A stretch of DNA of 64,000 bases from Charina bottae (lineage: Eukaryota > Chordata > Lepidosauria > Squamata > Charinaidae). A model generated the notes under the pieces. That model did no database searches, was not told where the DNA came from, and was given only the letters and a program-made list of their open reading frames with translations. A program made the translations under genes and the position numbers. Of this stretch, positions 35,024 to 47,835 are shown in pieces. How positions within the stretch are numbered: position 1 is the stretch's first letter; each line of letters starts with the position of its first letter. The stretch is from the NCBI GenBank assembly GCA_023362775.1, contig JALMGJ010000005.1:63431463-63495462 (forward strand), given 5' to 3'.

Positions 35024-35601
35024 GAACCCTTCATTCATCGCTGCTGCTAACAGCTTATTTTAATTAGAGGATCTAGGCCTCAATTGTATTTTATTCCTAA
35101 ATAAAGTGTTATAAGAAGTGGTGCATGTTCTTAGCGGAAGCTGGACACAACTAAATTTGCATTACAACTCTCATATATTGTGGGCTCTGAGAGCTGAAGA
35201 CATTTTGGGCCCTTTGGATCTGGGTGTAAAATAATTTCCCAAAAGATGCCGCTACCTAAGGAAAATACCTTCATTGGCCTGTCCAAAGCCAATAATATAT
35301 TGTGGTCAGGGATGACACATGCCCTTTTCACCAATCTCATAGTATGTTAAAGAGAGGTTTCTATTTGTTCTTCAGCCCTTGCTGCTCAACATAGCAAGCC
35401 TGGGGACTATTGGGATGAGGAACTTGCCTGGCTTAATTTTATTTCCAAATTAGTTGGTAACATTAGAGAAAACTCATAAGTATCTCAAGAAAATTCATTT
35501 ACCTTCTCCTATCCTTTCTCAGACAATCATATTGCCAATCCCAATAAAAAATGTCCTATTTCAAATGATATAATTCTTGCTGCTTGCCTCACTTCTGAAC
35601 T
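35024..35601. other. No gene recognised
   Basis: Unique sequence between the microsatellite and the hAT element. Confidence 0.5.
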
Positions 35602-35684
35602 GTATATACCAGTGGTCGGCAAACCGCGGCTCGCGAGCCACATGCGGCTCTTTGGCCCCTTGAGTGTGGCTCTTCCACAGGCAG

Positions 35685-35815
35685 GCGTGGCGGGGGCAGG
35701 CAGGCAGCGGACATGGCGGGGGCAGGCGCGGCAGCGGGCATGGTGTGCGTGGCAGTGGGCATGGCGGCGGCGGGCACTGCAGTGGGCGTGGCGGGCATGG
35801 CGGCAGCAGGCCCTA
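35685..35815 (+). repeat. GC-rich minisatellite inside hAT MITE
   Basis: The phrases ggcatggcggcggcgg, gcgtggcgggggcagg and related variants repeat with a spacing of roughly 18-24 bp. ORFs rich in Ala/Gly/Trp or His/Ala/Pro here are shadows. Confidence 0.8.
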
Positions 35816-35964
35816 AGTGTGCACGATTGGCTCCCGCCCGCAAACCCCGCTCCTGCGCTGGATTCCCCACCAGCTTTACTTTGCCTGGACTGGGGGCGTG
35901 AGTGGCTCCGGAAGAGAAGCGACTGGAGCAGTTGAGCCTCTCTTTCCCTTCTCCTTCTTCCAAA

Positions 35965-36090
35965 CCTCCCCCGCCCCCTTCCACGCGATTGGCTCCCACC
36001 CGCAAACCCGCCCCCTTCCACGCGATTGGCTCCCACCTGCAAACCCCACCCACTTCCACACGATTGGCTCCCACCCTCAAACCCCGCCCC
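35965..36090. promoter_or_regulatory. Tandem CCAAT/GC-box modules (reverse orientation)
   Basis: Three ~39-bp units carry ccccgccccc-type GC boxes, ccacgcgattggctccc (ATTGG = reverse CCAAT) and cgcaaacc. A fourth, isolated unit lies at 35821-35850. These are the same modules as at 30047-30166, here reversed because the element is inverted. Confidence 0.7.
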
Positions 36091-36173
36091 CTGGCCCTTG
36101 AGTGATGTTATAAATGTTATAAATGTCAAAATGGCCCCTGGCATAAAAAAGTTTGCCGACCACTGGTATATAC

Positions 36174-38239
36174 CAACTGTAATAGCAATTCATATCCATT
36201 GTGTTAGCAACAAAGGCATCACAGTTTGAAATTGTGGAAGTGGTAGGTTATAGAAAAATTAAAATAAACCAGTTTATAATATGCAGACAAATAGTTTCTT
36301 GGCTGTAGGGTAATATTTAGGAGTTAGTATTTCAAAACGTCTTGATGGGCATGCCACAAGACTTCATGGGAGTGGTGCTTGATTTGCTTGCTTGCTTTTC
36401 TATAAATCCCTTACAGCAAAGCACGGATATATTTACATTTCCTTCTGTCTATTGTTGTAGGTATATAAGATTTTTTTGGTCTGTTTTCTTCTCTTTACTG
36501 GCTTTCTGCTCACTCCCTAAGTACTTTTCCATCTTTGGGACCAAACATTCCAACCTCAGTCTCCTCAGTACGCACCTTTTGTTCTCTCCTTTTGTATCCC
36601 ATTAAGTCTGTGTGACACCACGCATCTGTGTCTCAGCAGGCATTTTCTGCAGCCCAGTGAGTCATTAGAAACGATGTGATAAGTCCCAGATGTTAAAGAA
36701 ACATGGTAGCACTCCATAGTTTACAACAGGGACAAATAAAAGCCAAAGGGTTTAAGTTTATTAGGTACCACTAAGTGAAATGAGTTCATTTTGCAATAAA
36801 GAAAAGGGTGACACTGACAACTTTAGATATACACACATATACAATTCTTGGCCATCAAAGAAACCACTGGTAGTCAAACTGATTCCTTTACTTTAAGAGA
36901 TGTTAAGTACATAAAAAAAAGTTTAAGACACCCACACATTTTATAATCACAAGTAGTTTGAATAAGGATGTGCTGCTGTTAAAATTTATCCTGCTGGCCT
37001 GGACGGGTTTTTTTTAAGTGGATTTTCAACTAATAATCTATAGAAAAATAATCAGCGTGAATTGGATTGGACCTTCTTTGTTGACTGCACAGAGTGTCTG
37101 GAGGCCTTCCAATGTTAACGTGTACCATATGCTCATGGTACTGTGAGGATCTCTGTGGTGCTTCCTGAAAAGACTATGTAACTTCTCCATGAGACTTGCT
37201 GGAATGACCATGTAAATACATAGAATATCATATAGTTGCATAGTTTATTCAGGAAACACCTCAGAGAGCCACACACTACTGTGTGCATGTGGGACATAAG
37301 AAAATGGAAGAATCCTAGACACTTTGAATAGGCAATATAGTAAAACCAACCCTTTAATTTTTGAAGGGTTCAAATGCTAGTCATACCTTGCTGGGGCTGG
37401 CTGGTTGATTGATACTATCATGGATCTCCTAGGAATGAAATACCTTCATTTATTTCCAGTGGAATAAATTACTGCTTTGGGTTTTTCCTTGCATCCATTC
37501 TTGGTAAAGTTAAATGCTGGCTTTGTGAAATGATTATTACTGATTTAATGCAGAAAGAAACAGATGGCTCTTCTATCAATGTACTCATGATGTAAAATAA
37601 CATGGACATGGAGGACTAGGATCTCCTCTACTGAATGTTGCTCTAATCATGTAGCTTCAAGAAACAACCATGAGAGAGCCTTTTGTAGTTTCCTGTAACA
37701 ATTTCAAAAGTCATTATAATCATTTTCCCTTTCTGCCTTTTGTCAGCACAGAAGAAAAGCTTATGTATAGCCCCTAAAAATTCTTGATGTGCTCCTGGAC
37801 TGTGATGTATGAAAAAATAACAAGAGATATAGCCATATATGCATCCCAGAAATGATCTGTCAGCTTTACCATATTACAATTCATAATACACTACTTTTTA
37901 ATAAGCTGGTCACTTCATCCCAAATGCCCATCCATCTTTCTCTTTCTTTCTCTCATATTTGACAGTCTGTCTGTCTCTGAATGAATACAATAAATAAATT
38001 ATTCATTTAATAAATGAATACAATAAAGCTATGCAGTGTTTTCAGATTTGAGTTTAAAAAGTTGGAGTGCAGGAGAACAATTCACTAAAGCAGCTCTGCT
38101 TTTTTCCAGGATCATATGGCTGCTGCAAGGAGCAGCTTATGATTCTGGAAACAGATACAGCTATTTTAATGAGTCACCAATAAGTACTGCATTCATGTTC
38201 CCAGAATTTTCAAAGTAACCTTTTGGAATTAAATTCAAA
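36174..38239. other. No gene recognised
   Basis: Unique AT-rich sequence without supported features. Confidence 0.5.
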
Positions 38240-38530
38240 GCATTGCACAGCCTGATAGATGGTACTGCTGAATCAAAGGAGCCTGGAGGGCACCAAACCT
38301 GTCAGGTCGAACGAACACCCAGGAGATAGGCAGAACCTCAAGTAACCAGGCCCTATACCATGCAGGGCTTTATAGGTCATAACCAGCACCTTGAATCGCA
38401 CCCAAAAGCTAACTGGCAACCAGTGCAGTTTAAAAAGCAGGGGTGTCACATAGGCATACCGAGGCATGCCCATCACTGCCCACACTACTGCATTCTGGAT
38501 CAGTTTAAACTTCCAAGTGGTCTTCAGGGA
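38240..38530 (-). pseudogene. L2-type LINE ORF2 C-terminal fragment (minus)
   Basis: The minus strand reads VTPLLFKLHWLPVSFWVRFK then VLVMTYKALHGIGPGYL. L2/CR1 ORF2 C-termini carry the conserved LHWLPVxxRIxFKxLxxTYKALHG block. It continues to an RPSRLL-like end. Both flanks are non-LINE, so it is an isolated fragment. Confidence 0.7.
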
Positions 38531-39845
38531 CTTTCCCCTCTTTTTCTATCATAAAGCTAGAATCTGGGAATGCCCAATTAAAAAAAGAAAGTGGTTTTTA
38601 TAGTGCACATGGTTAAATGATAAACTTCACTAGCACCAACTTGGAGCTCATTCTCATGTCCCCTAAACATGGTATGAACATGACCTGGTAACTGTCCCTC
38701 CTTGGGAAACAGACCAATGACATAAAGGATTAATAAAATCAAATTTTTTTAAAAAAAAGGAAAACATGTAAAAATCCCATTTTAGGTTTAAATAGTCACA
38801 TGCAAGACATTCAATGGCAAAAGGAAATACAAATATAAAGCTATTCAAATTAGAGACAATATCTTGAAAAGTGTCTCCCATAGAAAAATGTAAAGGAAAC
38901 AATGGCAGACCACAAGGAGATGCTGGTCTGGTCCTATTTAGAGACAATTCTGCTGTAAAGAAGTTCCAACAGGCCACGCCATGAGGCGGTTATTCAGAGA
39001 CAATAATTCCGGGCACAAAATATTAGATTTAAAAATTCATACAAATAACAATCTTATGCAATATTCCTGTTCCTTATTTCTTAGGAAGACCGGATGCCAT
39101 AAGTTGAACTCCTTTGATTGCTTTCTTGGACTTTTTTTTCCAGTTTCTTTTAGAATGCAATCTTTTGTCAGAGGCTCCAGAACAATATTATTTCACCCCA
39201 GTACCTGCAGTTGCCAGAAAAACAAAAGCCCTTCCAGCTGGAGAAGGAGGGGTTTCAAGGAATCTGGATTTTGCTATATGCAAACCTAAGCCTCTTGCTG
39301 TTATAAAGATTAGATTGGAGAAGTCTGACTGAGAGGGTGTCTGGTGGGAAACTCCATGGGCTACTTCCAGATGCTGCATCCATAGCCATTTACTGCCAGC
39401 AGTGCCAGTTCCTTGCAGCATTGGTTGAGAATGTACCCCATTTATTATTGATCACTCCTTCCTGCTTCAACTTCTCCTTCACCCTTGTGACCCCCACCTA
39501 CTTTTGGACAAGGGTCTAGTGCTCTCTCAGAAGAGCAGTAGACCCATGCTCAGAAACAGTCCAATTGACACGTATCGGGCATGGAGCACCTCTCTACCTG
39601 TGACCTGATAGGCAGTGTGACAGGTGGCTAAGCACCCCCCTATACTCACTGTCCCGCCACATATTGTAATAGGCAGTAGGAATGACCTTGAGGAACAGGA
39701 AGAAAAGCTGCAACCAAGACAATGGTCAGATAAAAGAAAACTGAGTCCAGGGCAGAAATGTAATCTGAGAAAGCATCTCAGACATGATGCTCATGAAGAA
39801 AAAATGGTAAATTCGGGGGTGGGACATTCAAACTTGCAAGATTCT
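38531..39845. other. No gene recognised
   Basis: Unique sequence up to the BovB 3' end; ORFs are short and domain-free. Confidence 0.5.
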
Positions 39846-39856
39846 GTTGTTGTTGT

Positions 39857-42250
39857 TCAGTCGTTTAGTCGTGTCTGACTCTTCGTGACCTCATGGACCA
39901 TAGCACGCCAGGCCTTTCTGTCCTCCACTGTCTCCCGGAGTTTACTCAAATTCATGTTCATTACATTGGTGATGCTATCTAACCATCTCATCCTCTGCTG
40001 TCCCCTTCTCCTTTTGCCTTCAGTCTTTCCCAGCATCAGGGTCTTTTCCAGTGAGTCCTCTCTTCGCATTAGGTGGCCAAAGTATTTGAGCTTCAGCTTC
40101 AGCATCTGTCCTTCCAATGAGCAGTCAGGGTTGATTTCCTTTAGGATTGACTGGTTTGACCTCCTTGCAGTCCAAGGGACTCTCAAGAGTCTTCTCCAGC
40201 ACCACAGTTCGAAAGCATCAATTCTTCGGCGCTCAGCCTTCCTTATGGTCCAACTCTCACAGCCATACATTACTACTGGAAAAACCATAGCTTTAACTAT
40301 ACGGACCTTTGTCGGCAAGGTGATGTCTCTGCTTTTTAATATGCTGTCTAGGTTTGCCATAGCTTTCCTCCCAAGGAGCAAGCGTCTTTTAATTTCATGG
40401 CTGCAGTCACCGTCTGCGGTGATCTTGGAGCCCAAGAATATAAAATTTGTCACTGCTTCCATTTCTTCCCCTTCTATTTGCCAGGAAGTGATGGGACCAG
40501 ATGCCATGATCTGGGTTTTTTTAATGTTGAGTTTCAAGCCAGCTTTTGCACTCTCTCCTTTCACCCTCATCAAGAGGCTCTTTAGTTCCTCTTCACTTTC
40601 TGCCATTAGGGTGGTATCGTCTGCATATCTGAGGTTGTTGATATTTCTCCCGGCAATCTTAACTCCGGCTTGTGATTCATCCAGCCCGGCATTTCTCATG
40701 ATGTACTCTGTATATAAGTTAAATAAGCAGGGTGATAATATGCAGCCTTGTCGTACTCCTTTCCCAATTTTGAACCAGTCAGTTGTTCCATGTCCGGTTC
40801 TAACTGTTGCTTCTTGACCCGCATACAGGTTTCTCAGGAGACAGGTAAGGTGGTCTGGTACTCCCATCTCTTTAAGACTTTGCCACAGTTTGTTGTGATC
40901 CACACAATCAAAGGCTTTAGTGTAGTCAATGAAGCAGAAGTAGATGTTTTTCTGGAACTCTCTTGCTTTTTCCATGATCCAGCGAATGTTGGCAATCTGA
41001 TCTCTAGTTCCTCTGCCTCTTCGAAACCCAGCTTGCACTTCTGGTAGTTCTCGGTTCACATACTGCTGAAGCCTAGCTTGTAGGATTTTGAGCATAACCT
41101 TGCTAGCATGTGAAATGAGCGCAATTGTACGGTAGTTTGAACATTCTTTGGCATTGCCTTTCTTTGGAATTGGAACGTAAACTGACCTTTTCCAATCCTG
41201 TGGCCACTGTTGAGTTTTCCAAATTTGTTGGCATATTGAGTGCAGCACTTTAACAGCATCATCTTTTAGGATTTTAAATAGCTCAGCTGGGATACTGTCT
41301 TCTCCGCTAGCTTTGTTGTTAGTAATGCTTCCTAAGGCCCACTTGACTTCACTCTCTAGGATGTCCGGCTCAAGGTCAGTGACCACACCATCGTATTTAT
41401 CAGGGATAATAAGATCTTTCTTGTATAGTTCTTCTGTGTATTCTTGCCACCTCTTCTTAATCTCTTCTGCTTCTGTTAGGTCCCTGCCTTTTTTGTCCTT
41501 TATCATGCCCATCTTTGCACAAAACGTTCCCTTGATATCTCCGATTTTCTTGAAGAGATCTCTAGTCTTCCCCATTCTATTGTTTTCCTCGATTTCTTTG
41601 CATTGTTCATTTAAGAAGGCCTTCTTATCTCTCCTTGCTATTCTCTGGAATTCTGCATTCAGTTGTTTATATCTTTCCCTTTCTCCCTTGCCTTTTGCTT
41701 CCCTTCTTTCCTCAGCTATTTGTAAAGCCTCATCAGTCAGCCACTTTGCTTTCTTGCATCTCTTTTTCTTTGGGATGGTTTTAGTTGCTGCCTCCTGTAC
41801 AATGTTACGAACCTCCATCCATAGTTCTTCAGGCACTCTGTCTACCAGATCTAATCCTTTAAATCTATTCCTCACCTCCACGGTATATTCATAAGGGATA
41901 TGATTTAGGTCATACCTGAGTGGTCTAGTGGTTTTCTCTACGTTCTTCAATTTAAGCGTAAATTTTGCGATAAGAAGCTCATGATCTGAGCCACAGTCAG
42001 CTCCAGGTCTTGTTTTTGCTGATTGTATAGAGCTTCTCCATCTTTGGCTGCAAAGTATATAATCAATCTGATTTCGGTATTGACCATCTGGTGATGTCCA
42101 TGTGTAGAGTCGTCTCTTGTGTTGTTGGAAAAGAGTGTTTGCTATGACCAGTGTGTTCTCTTGACAAAACTCTATTAGCCTTTGCCCTGCTTCATTTTGT
42201 ACTCCGAGGCCGAACTTGCCTGTTATTCCAGTTATTTTTTGACTTCCTAC
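39857..42250 (-). pseudogene. BovB EN C-part plus reverse transcriptase, open ~797 codons
   Basis: The frame is open from 42250 to the stop at 39857. It starts with VGSQKITGITGKFG, then QIDYILCSQRWR and SDHELLIAKF (endonuclease SDH motif), the RTE linker and the RT. Counting from Met at 41950, FIDYTKAFDCVDH lies near residues 340-352, GVRQGCILSPCLFN near 398-411 and the catalytic YADD near 442-445. After these come FLGSKITADGD, the MYGCESWT block and the C-terminal RWLDSITN segment. The RT has no visible lesion. The missing upstream frame makes it a pseudogene unless a frameshift is bypassed. Confidence 0.93.
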
Positions 42251-42945
42251 TTAGCATTCCAGTCCCCTATGATGAAAAGGACATCTTTTTTTGGTGTTAG
42301 TTCTAGAAGGTGTTGTAGGTCTTCATAGAACCGGTCAACTTCAGCTTCTTCGGCATCAGTGGTTGGGGCATAGACTTGGATCACTGTGATGTTGAATGGT
42401 TTGCCTTGGATTTGAACTGAAAGCATTCTGTCGTTTTTGAGGTTGTACCCCAGTACTGCCTTTCCCACTCTTTTATTGACTATGAGAGCTACTCCATTTC
42501 TTCTAAGGGATTCTTGCCCACAGTAGTATATAAAATGGTCTCCTGAATTAAATTCACCCATTCCTGTCCATTTTAGTTCGCTGATTCCCAAGATGTCGAT
42601 GTTCAATCTTGTCATCTCATGTTTGACCACATCCAGCTTACCTTGATTCATAGATCTTACATTCCAGGTTCCTATGCAATATTGTTCTTTACAGTATTGG
42701 ACTTTCCTTCCACTTCCAGACACATCCACAACTGAGCGTCCTTTTGGCTTTGGCCCAGCCGTTTCACTCTTTCTGGAGCTACTCGGAATTGCCCTCCGCT
42801 CTTCCCCAGTAGCATTTTGGACACCTTCCGACCTGAGGGGCTCATCTTCCGGCGTCATATCTTTTAGCCTTTTGATCCTGTCCATGGGTTTTCTTGGCAA
42901 GGCTACTGGAGTGGTTTGCCATTCCCTCCTCCAGTTTTGGACCAC
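42247..42945 (-). pseudogene. BovB N-terminus and endonuclease N-part
   Basis: The 232-codon reading contains a basic N-terminal region, then IGTWNVRSMNQGKLDVVK (catalytic Asn), ISELKWTG (catalytic Glu), VIQVYAPT and FIIGDWNAK (catalytic Asp/Asn). It stops at NAK followed by TAG. Deleting-type damage is inferred: one base is missing in the aag|gta junction at about 42250, since the downstream frame continues exactly with the expected VGSQ. A related GDWNAKVGSQ is intact in the other BovB copy. Confidence 0.9.
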
Positions 42946-43038
42946 GTTTTGTCAAAACTCTCCGTCATGACCTGTTCTTCTTGACCTGACTTCATTGAGT
43001 TACGCAAGCCCCTTCGCCATGACAAGGCAGTTACTGTA

Positions 43039-44289
43039 ACTTTATAATAAAAGTAGTATTAGCATTTCTAACTCTGGCTTCTTAGTCTGGTCTACCTTGA
43101 AGGGCTGACACATAGAGTGATTAGAGGTGGTTTTTCCCACCAGCAGGTGACAGTTGATGGGAGAGGAAGCCAAGTCAGAGGAATCCACCAATACTTTCTT
43201 TAACTTGTCCCATATTGAAATTGTAAGGATAGCCAGCCTCATTACTGCGGTGGGATGGGGACTGGCAATGAGAGTAGCACAATTTACACCAGCAATTTAC
43301 ACCAGCATAGTTTTCTGCCAGCTCATGGACTGCACAACAGCATTTCAACACTGCTTTCTCACTGTGTCCTTGGCAGCTTTAAACGGGAATATGGCGGTTA
43401 AGGTTATCAGTAGCTACCTGATGGCTTCACAGTGGAGATAGAATAGCTCTGAGGCTATGGAGAACATACCTCTGCAGCACTTTTATCTAGCTTTCCATAG
43501 ACACCTGTGGACCAGAGGGGTAACTGATTGCTCAGTGAGATGTGCCTTTTGTCTGACCCCCAGACTGGGTCATCTTAAGTTCTTAGCATTGTCATCGTCA
43601 GTTTCTGCAGTAACGTTGTTACCTAATGGTGTTGGGTATTTTAGCACACTTTAAAAAAGTTATTTTAGCTGTAAAACAGATATACTGCTGGTAAAACTAT
43701 CTATGTAATAATGGCCTTATGGTAACAGCATGAGAGAAAATTAAGCAAATAATTATGAGAATATTTTTCATAGAGCCCATTTGATGATTTACTATTGCAA
43801 TTTAAACTACTGTCCTGCTAAGAGGTAGTATTTAGCGTTTACCCTTTAATACTCATTTTGTCCAAAAAGTCTGCTGTTTATTGAAGTTTTTTAATAAAGC
43901 CCCCACACTTTTGTAATATTTAAGATACCAGAGTGGCTAAAGTCGAAAAATTAAATATTCTGTCTTCATAAATATACAGGTTCATGCAGAGCAAGATCTT
44001 TCCATGTTGGAGAATCCCAGAATAGCAAGATTTGTTAACTGGAATAGGAAAAACCTTAGTACACTATTCAGTAAACAGCAATTGTTCTATTGAAAGAAGA
44101 ATAATCACAAGTATTTTTATTACTTACATTTTATGTATCCCTTATGGGCTATTTCAAATTTTAACATTTTATTTTAAGAGTTATATTTGCATCTTCATTC
44201 CAGAAAGGATATCAAGGCACTATTCACAGCAAATACAATTTGAAAATGGACCGAAGAAAACAAGCTAAACTTGAAACACAATTAGGAGA
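43039..44289. other. No gene recognised
   Basis: Unique sequence with short ORFs only. Confidence 0.5.
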
Positions 44290-44480
44290 TTTAAAACCAA
44301 ATCAGCCAACCTTTTTTTAAAAAAAGCCTTAGCAAATATTTGAGCCTGGCACCAGAAGGAATGCACTGCTGGAGCTTGGCAGCCCTCCTGTTGAAAGGCA
44401 TGCCAAAGTTGAGGCACCACTATAGAAAAGGCCCTGTTGTTTGTGATGGAGTTTTGAAGGTTAATAAAAGAACTCCAAGC
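44290..44480 (-). pseudogene. L2-type ORF2 extreme C-terminus (minus)
   Basis: The minus strand reads NNRAFSIVVPQLWHAFQQEG and further a KAF-like end. L2 ORF2 C-termini contain RxFSVxAPxLWNxLP followed by FRxxLKTxLF. The fragment is isolated and short; confidence is moderate. Confidence 0.5.
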
Positions 44481-47400
44481 AGCTAACAACAATCTTGCAG
44501 AATAGAAGCGTGGACCAGCAGGGACTTGCACTTTAAGCTTAATTACATTCAGAAATAAATTCAGTCTTCACACATTAGTTATATGAAGAAAAATAGAGAT
44601 AGCTTACATTTATTCAGTAGATCTGGATATGAGTAGGTTCATGGTAGATCTGCGTGCAAGCGAGATGTAATGGACGAGAGCTGCATTGTGCAGCCCTCCT
44701 GCTTGCAGGTGTGCCCAAAGAGTAATGGAGGTTGTTAATCCCCCAAACTCAAGAAGAAGAAGGAAGTGGAAATCAGGTGACCCATGTGACATCCCACAAG
44801 CACAATAGAGATGCATTTTACTAGAAAAGACCCCCCTTATGCTTATGAGACAATGCTGAGTTGACCCCTGATGATTCCAACAATTTGTAGATAGCAAGCA
44901 AAATTCATTTGGAGATGGCAAATGGAAAGTGCCTCCTTGTGTATTCAATACTTGGTAAGAGAACTGCTGCTGCCTGAATAGCTTTAAAGCTCTGTGGCAC
45001 ATGGTTTTTAGTGGCCTGGCATGGCTGCTGTTGTGCTGGCGTGAGTCAGCAAATGGAGAGTGAGAAGGGGATAAGCAGTTCAATTCTGGTCTTGAAAGGC
45101 AAGTGTGCTGTCACATGGGCTGAAGAGCAGACCTACCTGCTAGCCAGAGCTGTTGTGGGGAGATGTAGAGACCACAGTCTCATTGGTCCAGCCTGATATA
45201 TATAGATGTTGGGGACTAGAGCCCTGGGGGGACACCCACCCACCTCCTCAGTTGCTGGGGGACATGCTGCCAGTCTGACCCAAAATTGGAGAGAGAGAAG
45301 AGAGAAAAAGACTGTGCAAAACAGAGTGGCAGGAGAGAAAAGGTGGAGAGTGAAGTTATGTGAGTGTGTAGAGCAGTCATTGGTTCTTGGTTGGAGAGGG
45401 AGAAGAAGAATCCATGGGTGGCTTCCCTGGAGGAAGGGAAGTCCCAGAGAGTTGACATCTTCACCCAAGACCCAAGACAGGAAAGTAGAGTCGTCAGTGA
45501 AGCCCTGGTCTCTGGAGAAGGACTGGGCAGAAGTCTCTGAGAGAGGTTCTTCCCCCAATGGAGGAAAAGGCATTTGGCTGAGCAGATCCAGGAGAAGGAG
45601 TCAAGCTGTGCTGAGCATGCAACTGGTAAATCCAGCATATTCCTTTCTTTTCACTCTCTCTTGATAAGCCCAGAAACAGGAGAGGGAGACGGAGTGAAGG
45701 AAGAGGAAGTGAAGCAGTTAGCAGGAGAGCTAGAGGGGAATAGTCTCTGGGACAGAGATTTAGGAGTAAACCTGACACCGGGATTATGTTGTATATATTT
45801 GTTGTAAATACCTGTTGTAAATAGCTTCACTGTATATAGTAGAAAAGCAAAAAAGTCTTCACTGTTGTGTCTCTCTGCATCAATTGCCATCCTTGCAAAC
45901 CAAAATACATCTCCAGTTCTAAAAGAACCCAGTCACACTGTAACAAACCCATATAGGATTTTAAGGAAGAGGACCAGCACTTTGAATTAGGCTCTTTAGT
46001 AGCTAATGTTGCTCTTCCTCAACTTCAGTAAACCCTTGACCTCAGATTAACAGACTTCAGATACAAGGACAAATTTTCTGTCCAGACATCCTTCTCCCAA
46101 ATAATAGACTAAGTTCATTGCATCTGAAGTATTCCAGATGATTTATGTACATTCATATCATTTGCATACTTGCATAATTATGTAGTTATTCAAATAACAT
46201 TAAGTTGGCATTTGCATCAATTTACAACATTACCACTATTAAACAAATGACATAAAGTGGGCTTTAACAGACACTTCTTTCTCCCCTGAATAGTTTGTTA
46301 AGTCTAGGTTTTACTGTAATAGGCACATTGATGTGTTCCTTCAAATGGGGGGACTCACCCGAGGCTATGTTTGCTGGGGCTGAAAAGAATTGGAATTCAA
46401 CCACTAAGAGGTCCCATGTTGCCATCTTTGACATCGCCAAACAGCTGATTTTTTTTACCTGTTAAAGCTTCCAATATTTTTCAGTTGGCAGGCTCTCTCT
46501 CTCTAGGAAATACCACAAATGATGCCTGACAAAGCAGTAGAGCAAGCCTCAAGATACAACATTGGAACCAACTGTAGATCTGCTTCTTAAGGAAGAGAGT
46601 AATCAGATACAGAAGAGGTTGTACTCCAACTTCCCGGACTCAGGAATCAACAATGAGTTACAATCTTGTCATAAATTGGACTGAAGAGAGCGTATTGGAT
46701 CTCACAAATGGCAAATCTTGGGCTAAAAAGAAGATAATATGTCAACTGGAACTACTACTTTTATATTAGGGCATGTGTGTCCTTAACAGGGCATCTCTAT
46801 TTCTATGTTATGTACATACAAATATCATTCAGGAATAATAGAGTCAAAATATTTAAGTTGCAACATTGATCCCTTTTAGATGCATGTTGCATCTGTAAAG
46901 GATTCACTGGCCAAGTCATTCAGATGCAGAAGTCTTTCATTTAGTTTAGTTTTTTTTTTTTTTTGAAGCAGCCACATAGTTGATAAGAAAATTTCTGCTC
47001 TGAAAGAAAAGGAAATGTGTTTTGCTTTGTGTGTACTGTTGCAGAAGCAGCCTGGAAAGATGGTTAAAAAGAGAAAGAGATGCCATTCTATTGTACACTT
47101 ACCCTCTTTGGCTGCCCTGCAAGAAGACATTGGGCAAGTATTTCTTGATTAAGTCCCTTGTGCAAGGGGCATCCATCCTCCAACTGGTGGCAAACCTGTG
47201 ACTGCGACCCTCTTCTGCCACTCAGATCACTGAGAAAGGCACTTTGATATTTTTTAACTAATTCAAAAAGGTCAGACAGCAATGAAAAGAGGCTTTTTCT
47301 TAAAAATTTGAATTCAGTGTTTTCTTTTAAATCTGTTGTCTTATACACCATTCCACTTTTTCTGACCATATAGCATGTTGTGTATTCATTCTTCTCCCTG

Positions 47401-47751
47401 CATCCCTAAGGAATCTGCTGCATTCTTTTCTCTACTAACCTATTTCTTTTCTATTTCTACTCCCTGGTGCTCTCTTTCTCCTTCTCTGCACCACCATGCA
47501 ATATGCATGCCAGTTCTTGCTACTACATTTCTGTTATATTAAATATTTTCTTTCCTTTGCAAAAGATCTCTGTCTACCTCCATCTATCTGTTTACCTTGT
47601 TTTCCTCAGTCTATAGCTTGCTTTGTGTTCTGTGTTCCTTTTTGGATTTCATCCTGTGATGCACCCTACTAGCTAGAGAAAGAGAGGTCTTTCTGCATCC
47701 CCATCTTTGTTGATCCCTTTGTTAACTCTTCCCCTATGTTCTGCTATAAGG
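44481..47751. other. No gene recognised
   Basis: Mostly unique sequence. A purine-rich stretch at 45280-45760 (agagagaagagagaaaaag) gives ORFs up to 152 codons without any domain. Positions 45207-45945 begin TGTT and end AACA and could be a solo LTR, but flanking bases show no duplication. A poly-T run lies near 46951. Confidence 0.5.
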
Positions 47752-47835
47752 AATCTAATCTAATCTAATCTAATCTAATCTAATCTAATCTAATCTAATC
47801 TAATCTAATCTAATCTAATCTAATCTAATCTAATC
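47752..47835. repeat. (TAATC)n microsatellite
   Basis: About 16 perfect copies of the pentanucleotide TAATC. Confidence 0.95.

Larger units (their letters stand above)
35610..36165 (+). mobile_element. hAT-type MITE, 556 bp, relative of the 29977 element
   Basis: Inverted termini cagtggtcggcaaacc and gtttgccgaccactg are bordered by a perfect 8-bp duplication gtatatac (35602-35609, 36166-36173). The left end carries tcgcgagccacatgcggctc and the right end atggcccctggcataaaaaa, matching the two ends of the 29977-31413 element in inverted order. The interior has no gene-like ORF. It contains a tggcggg minisatellite (35685-35815) and CCAAT/GC modules (35970-36090). Confidence 0.93.
39846..43038 (-). 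mobile_element. Near-complete BovB (RTE-clade) LINE
   Basis: Read on the minus strand it opens with gttactgtaactgccttgtc and ggcgaaggggcttgcgtaac, a BovB 5' UTR. The endonuclease (EN) follows, then a ~797-codon open stretch with linker and RT, and the tail acacgactaaacgactgaac plus CAA repeats. The length of about 3.2 kb is full size for BovB. One frameshift separates EN from RT. RTE elements of this clade mobilise themselves and probably the Sauria-type SINEs in this window, which share the tail. It is the youngest-looking LINE here. I could not identify its target-site duplication. Confidence 0.93.

Noticed and set aside
45206..45664. 152-codon ORF
   Set aside because: Purine-rich low-complexity sequence with overlapping ORFs on both strands; no domain.
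45207..45945. Possible solo LTR (TGTTGGGG ... GTAACA)
   Set aside because: The short inverted ends fit an LTR, but flanking 5 bases (ataga and aaccc) do not match and no primer-binding site or polyadenylation layout was convincing.
47752..47835. CRISPR-like array
   Set aside because: A pure pentanucleotide microsatellite without spacers; the same applies to the other simple repeats in this eukaryotic window.
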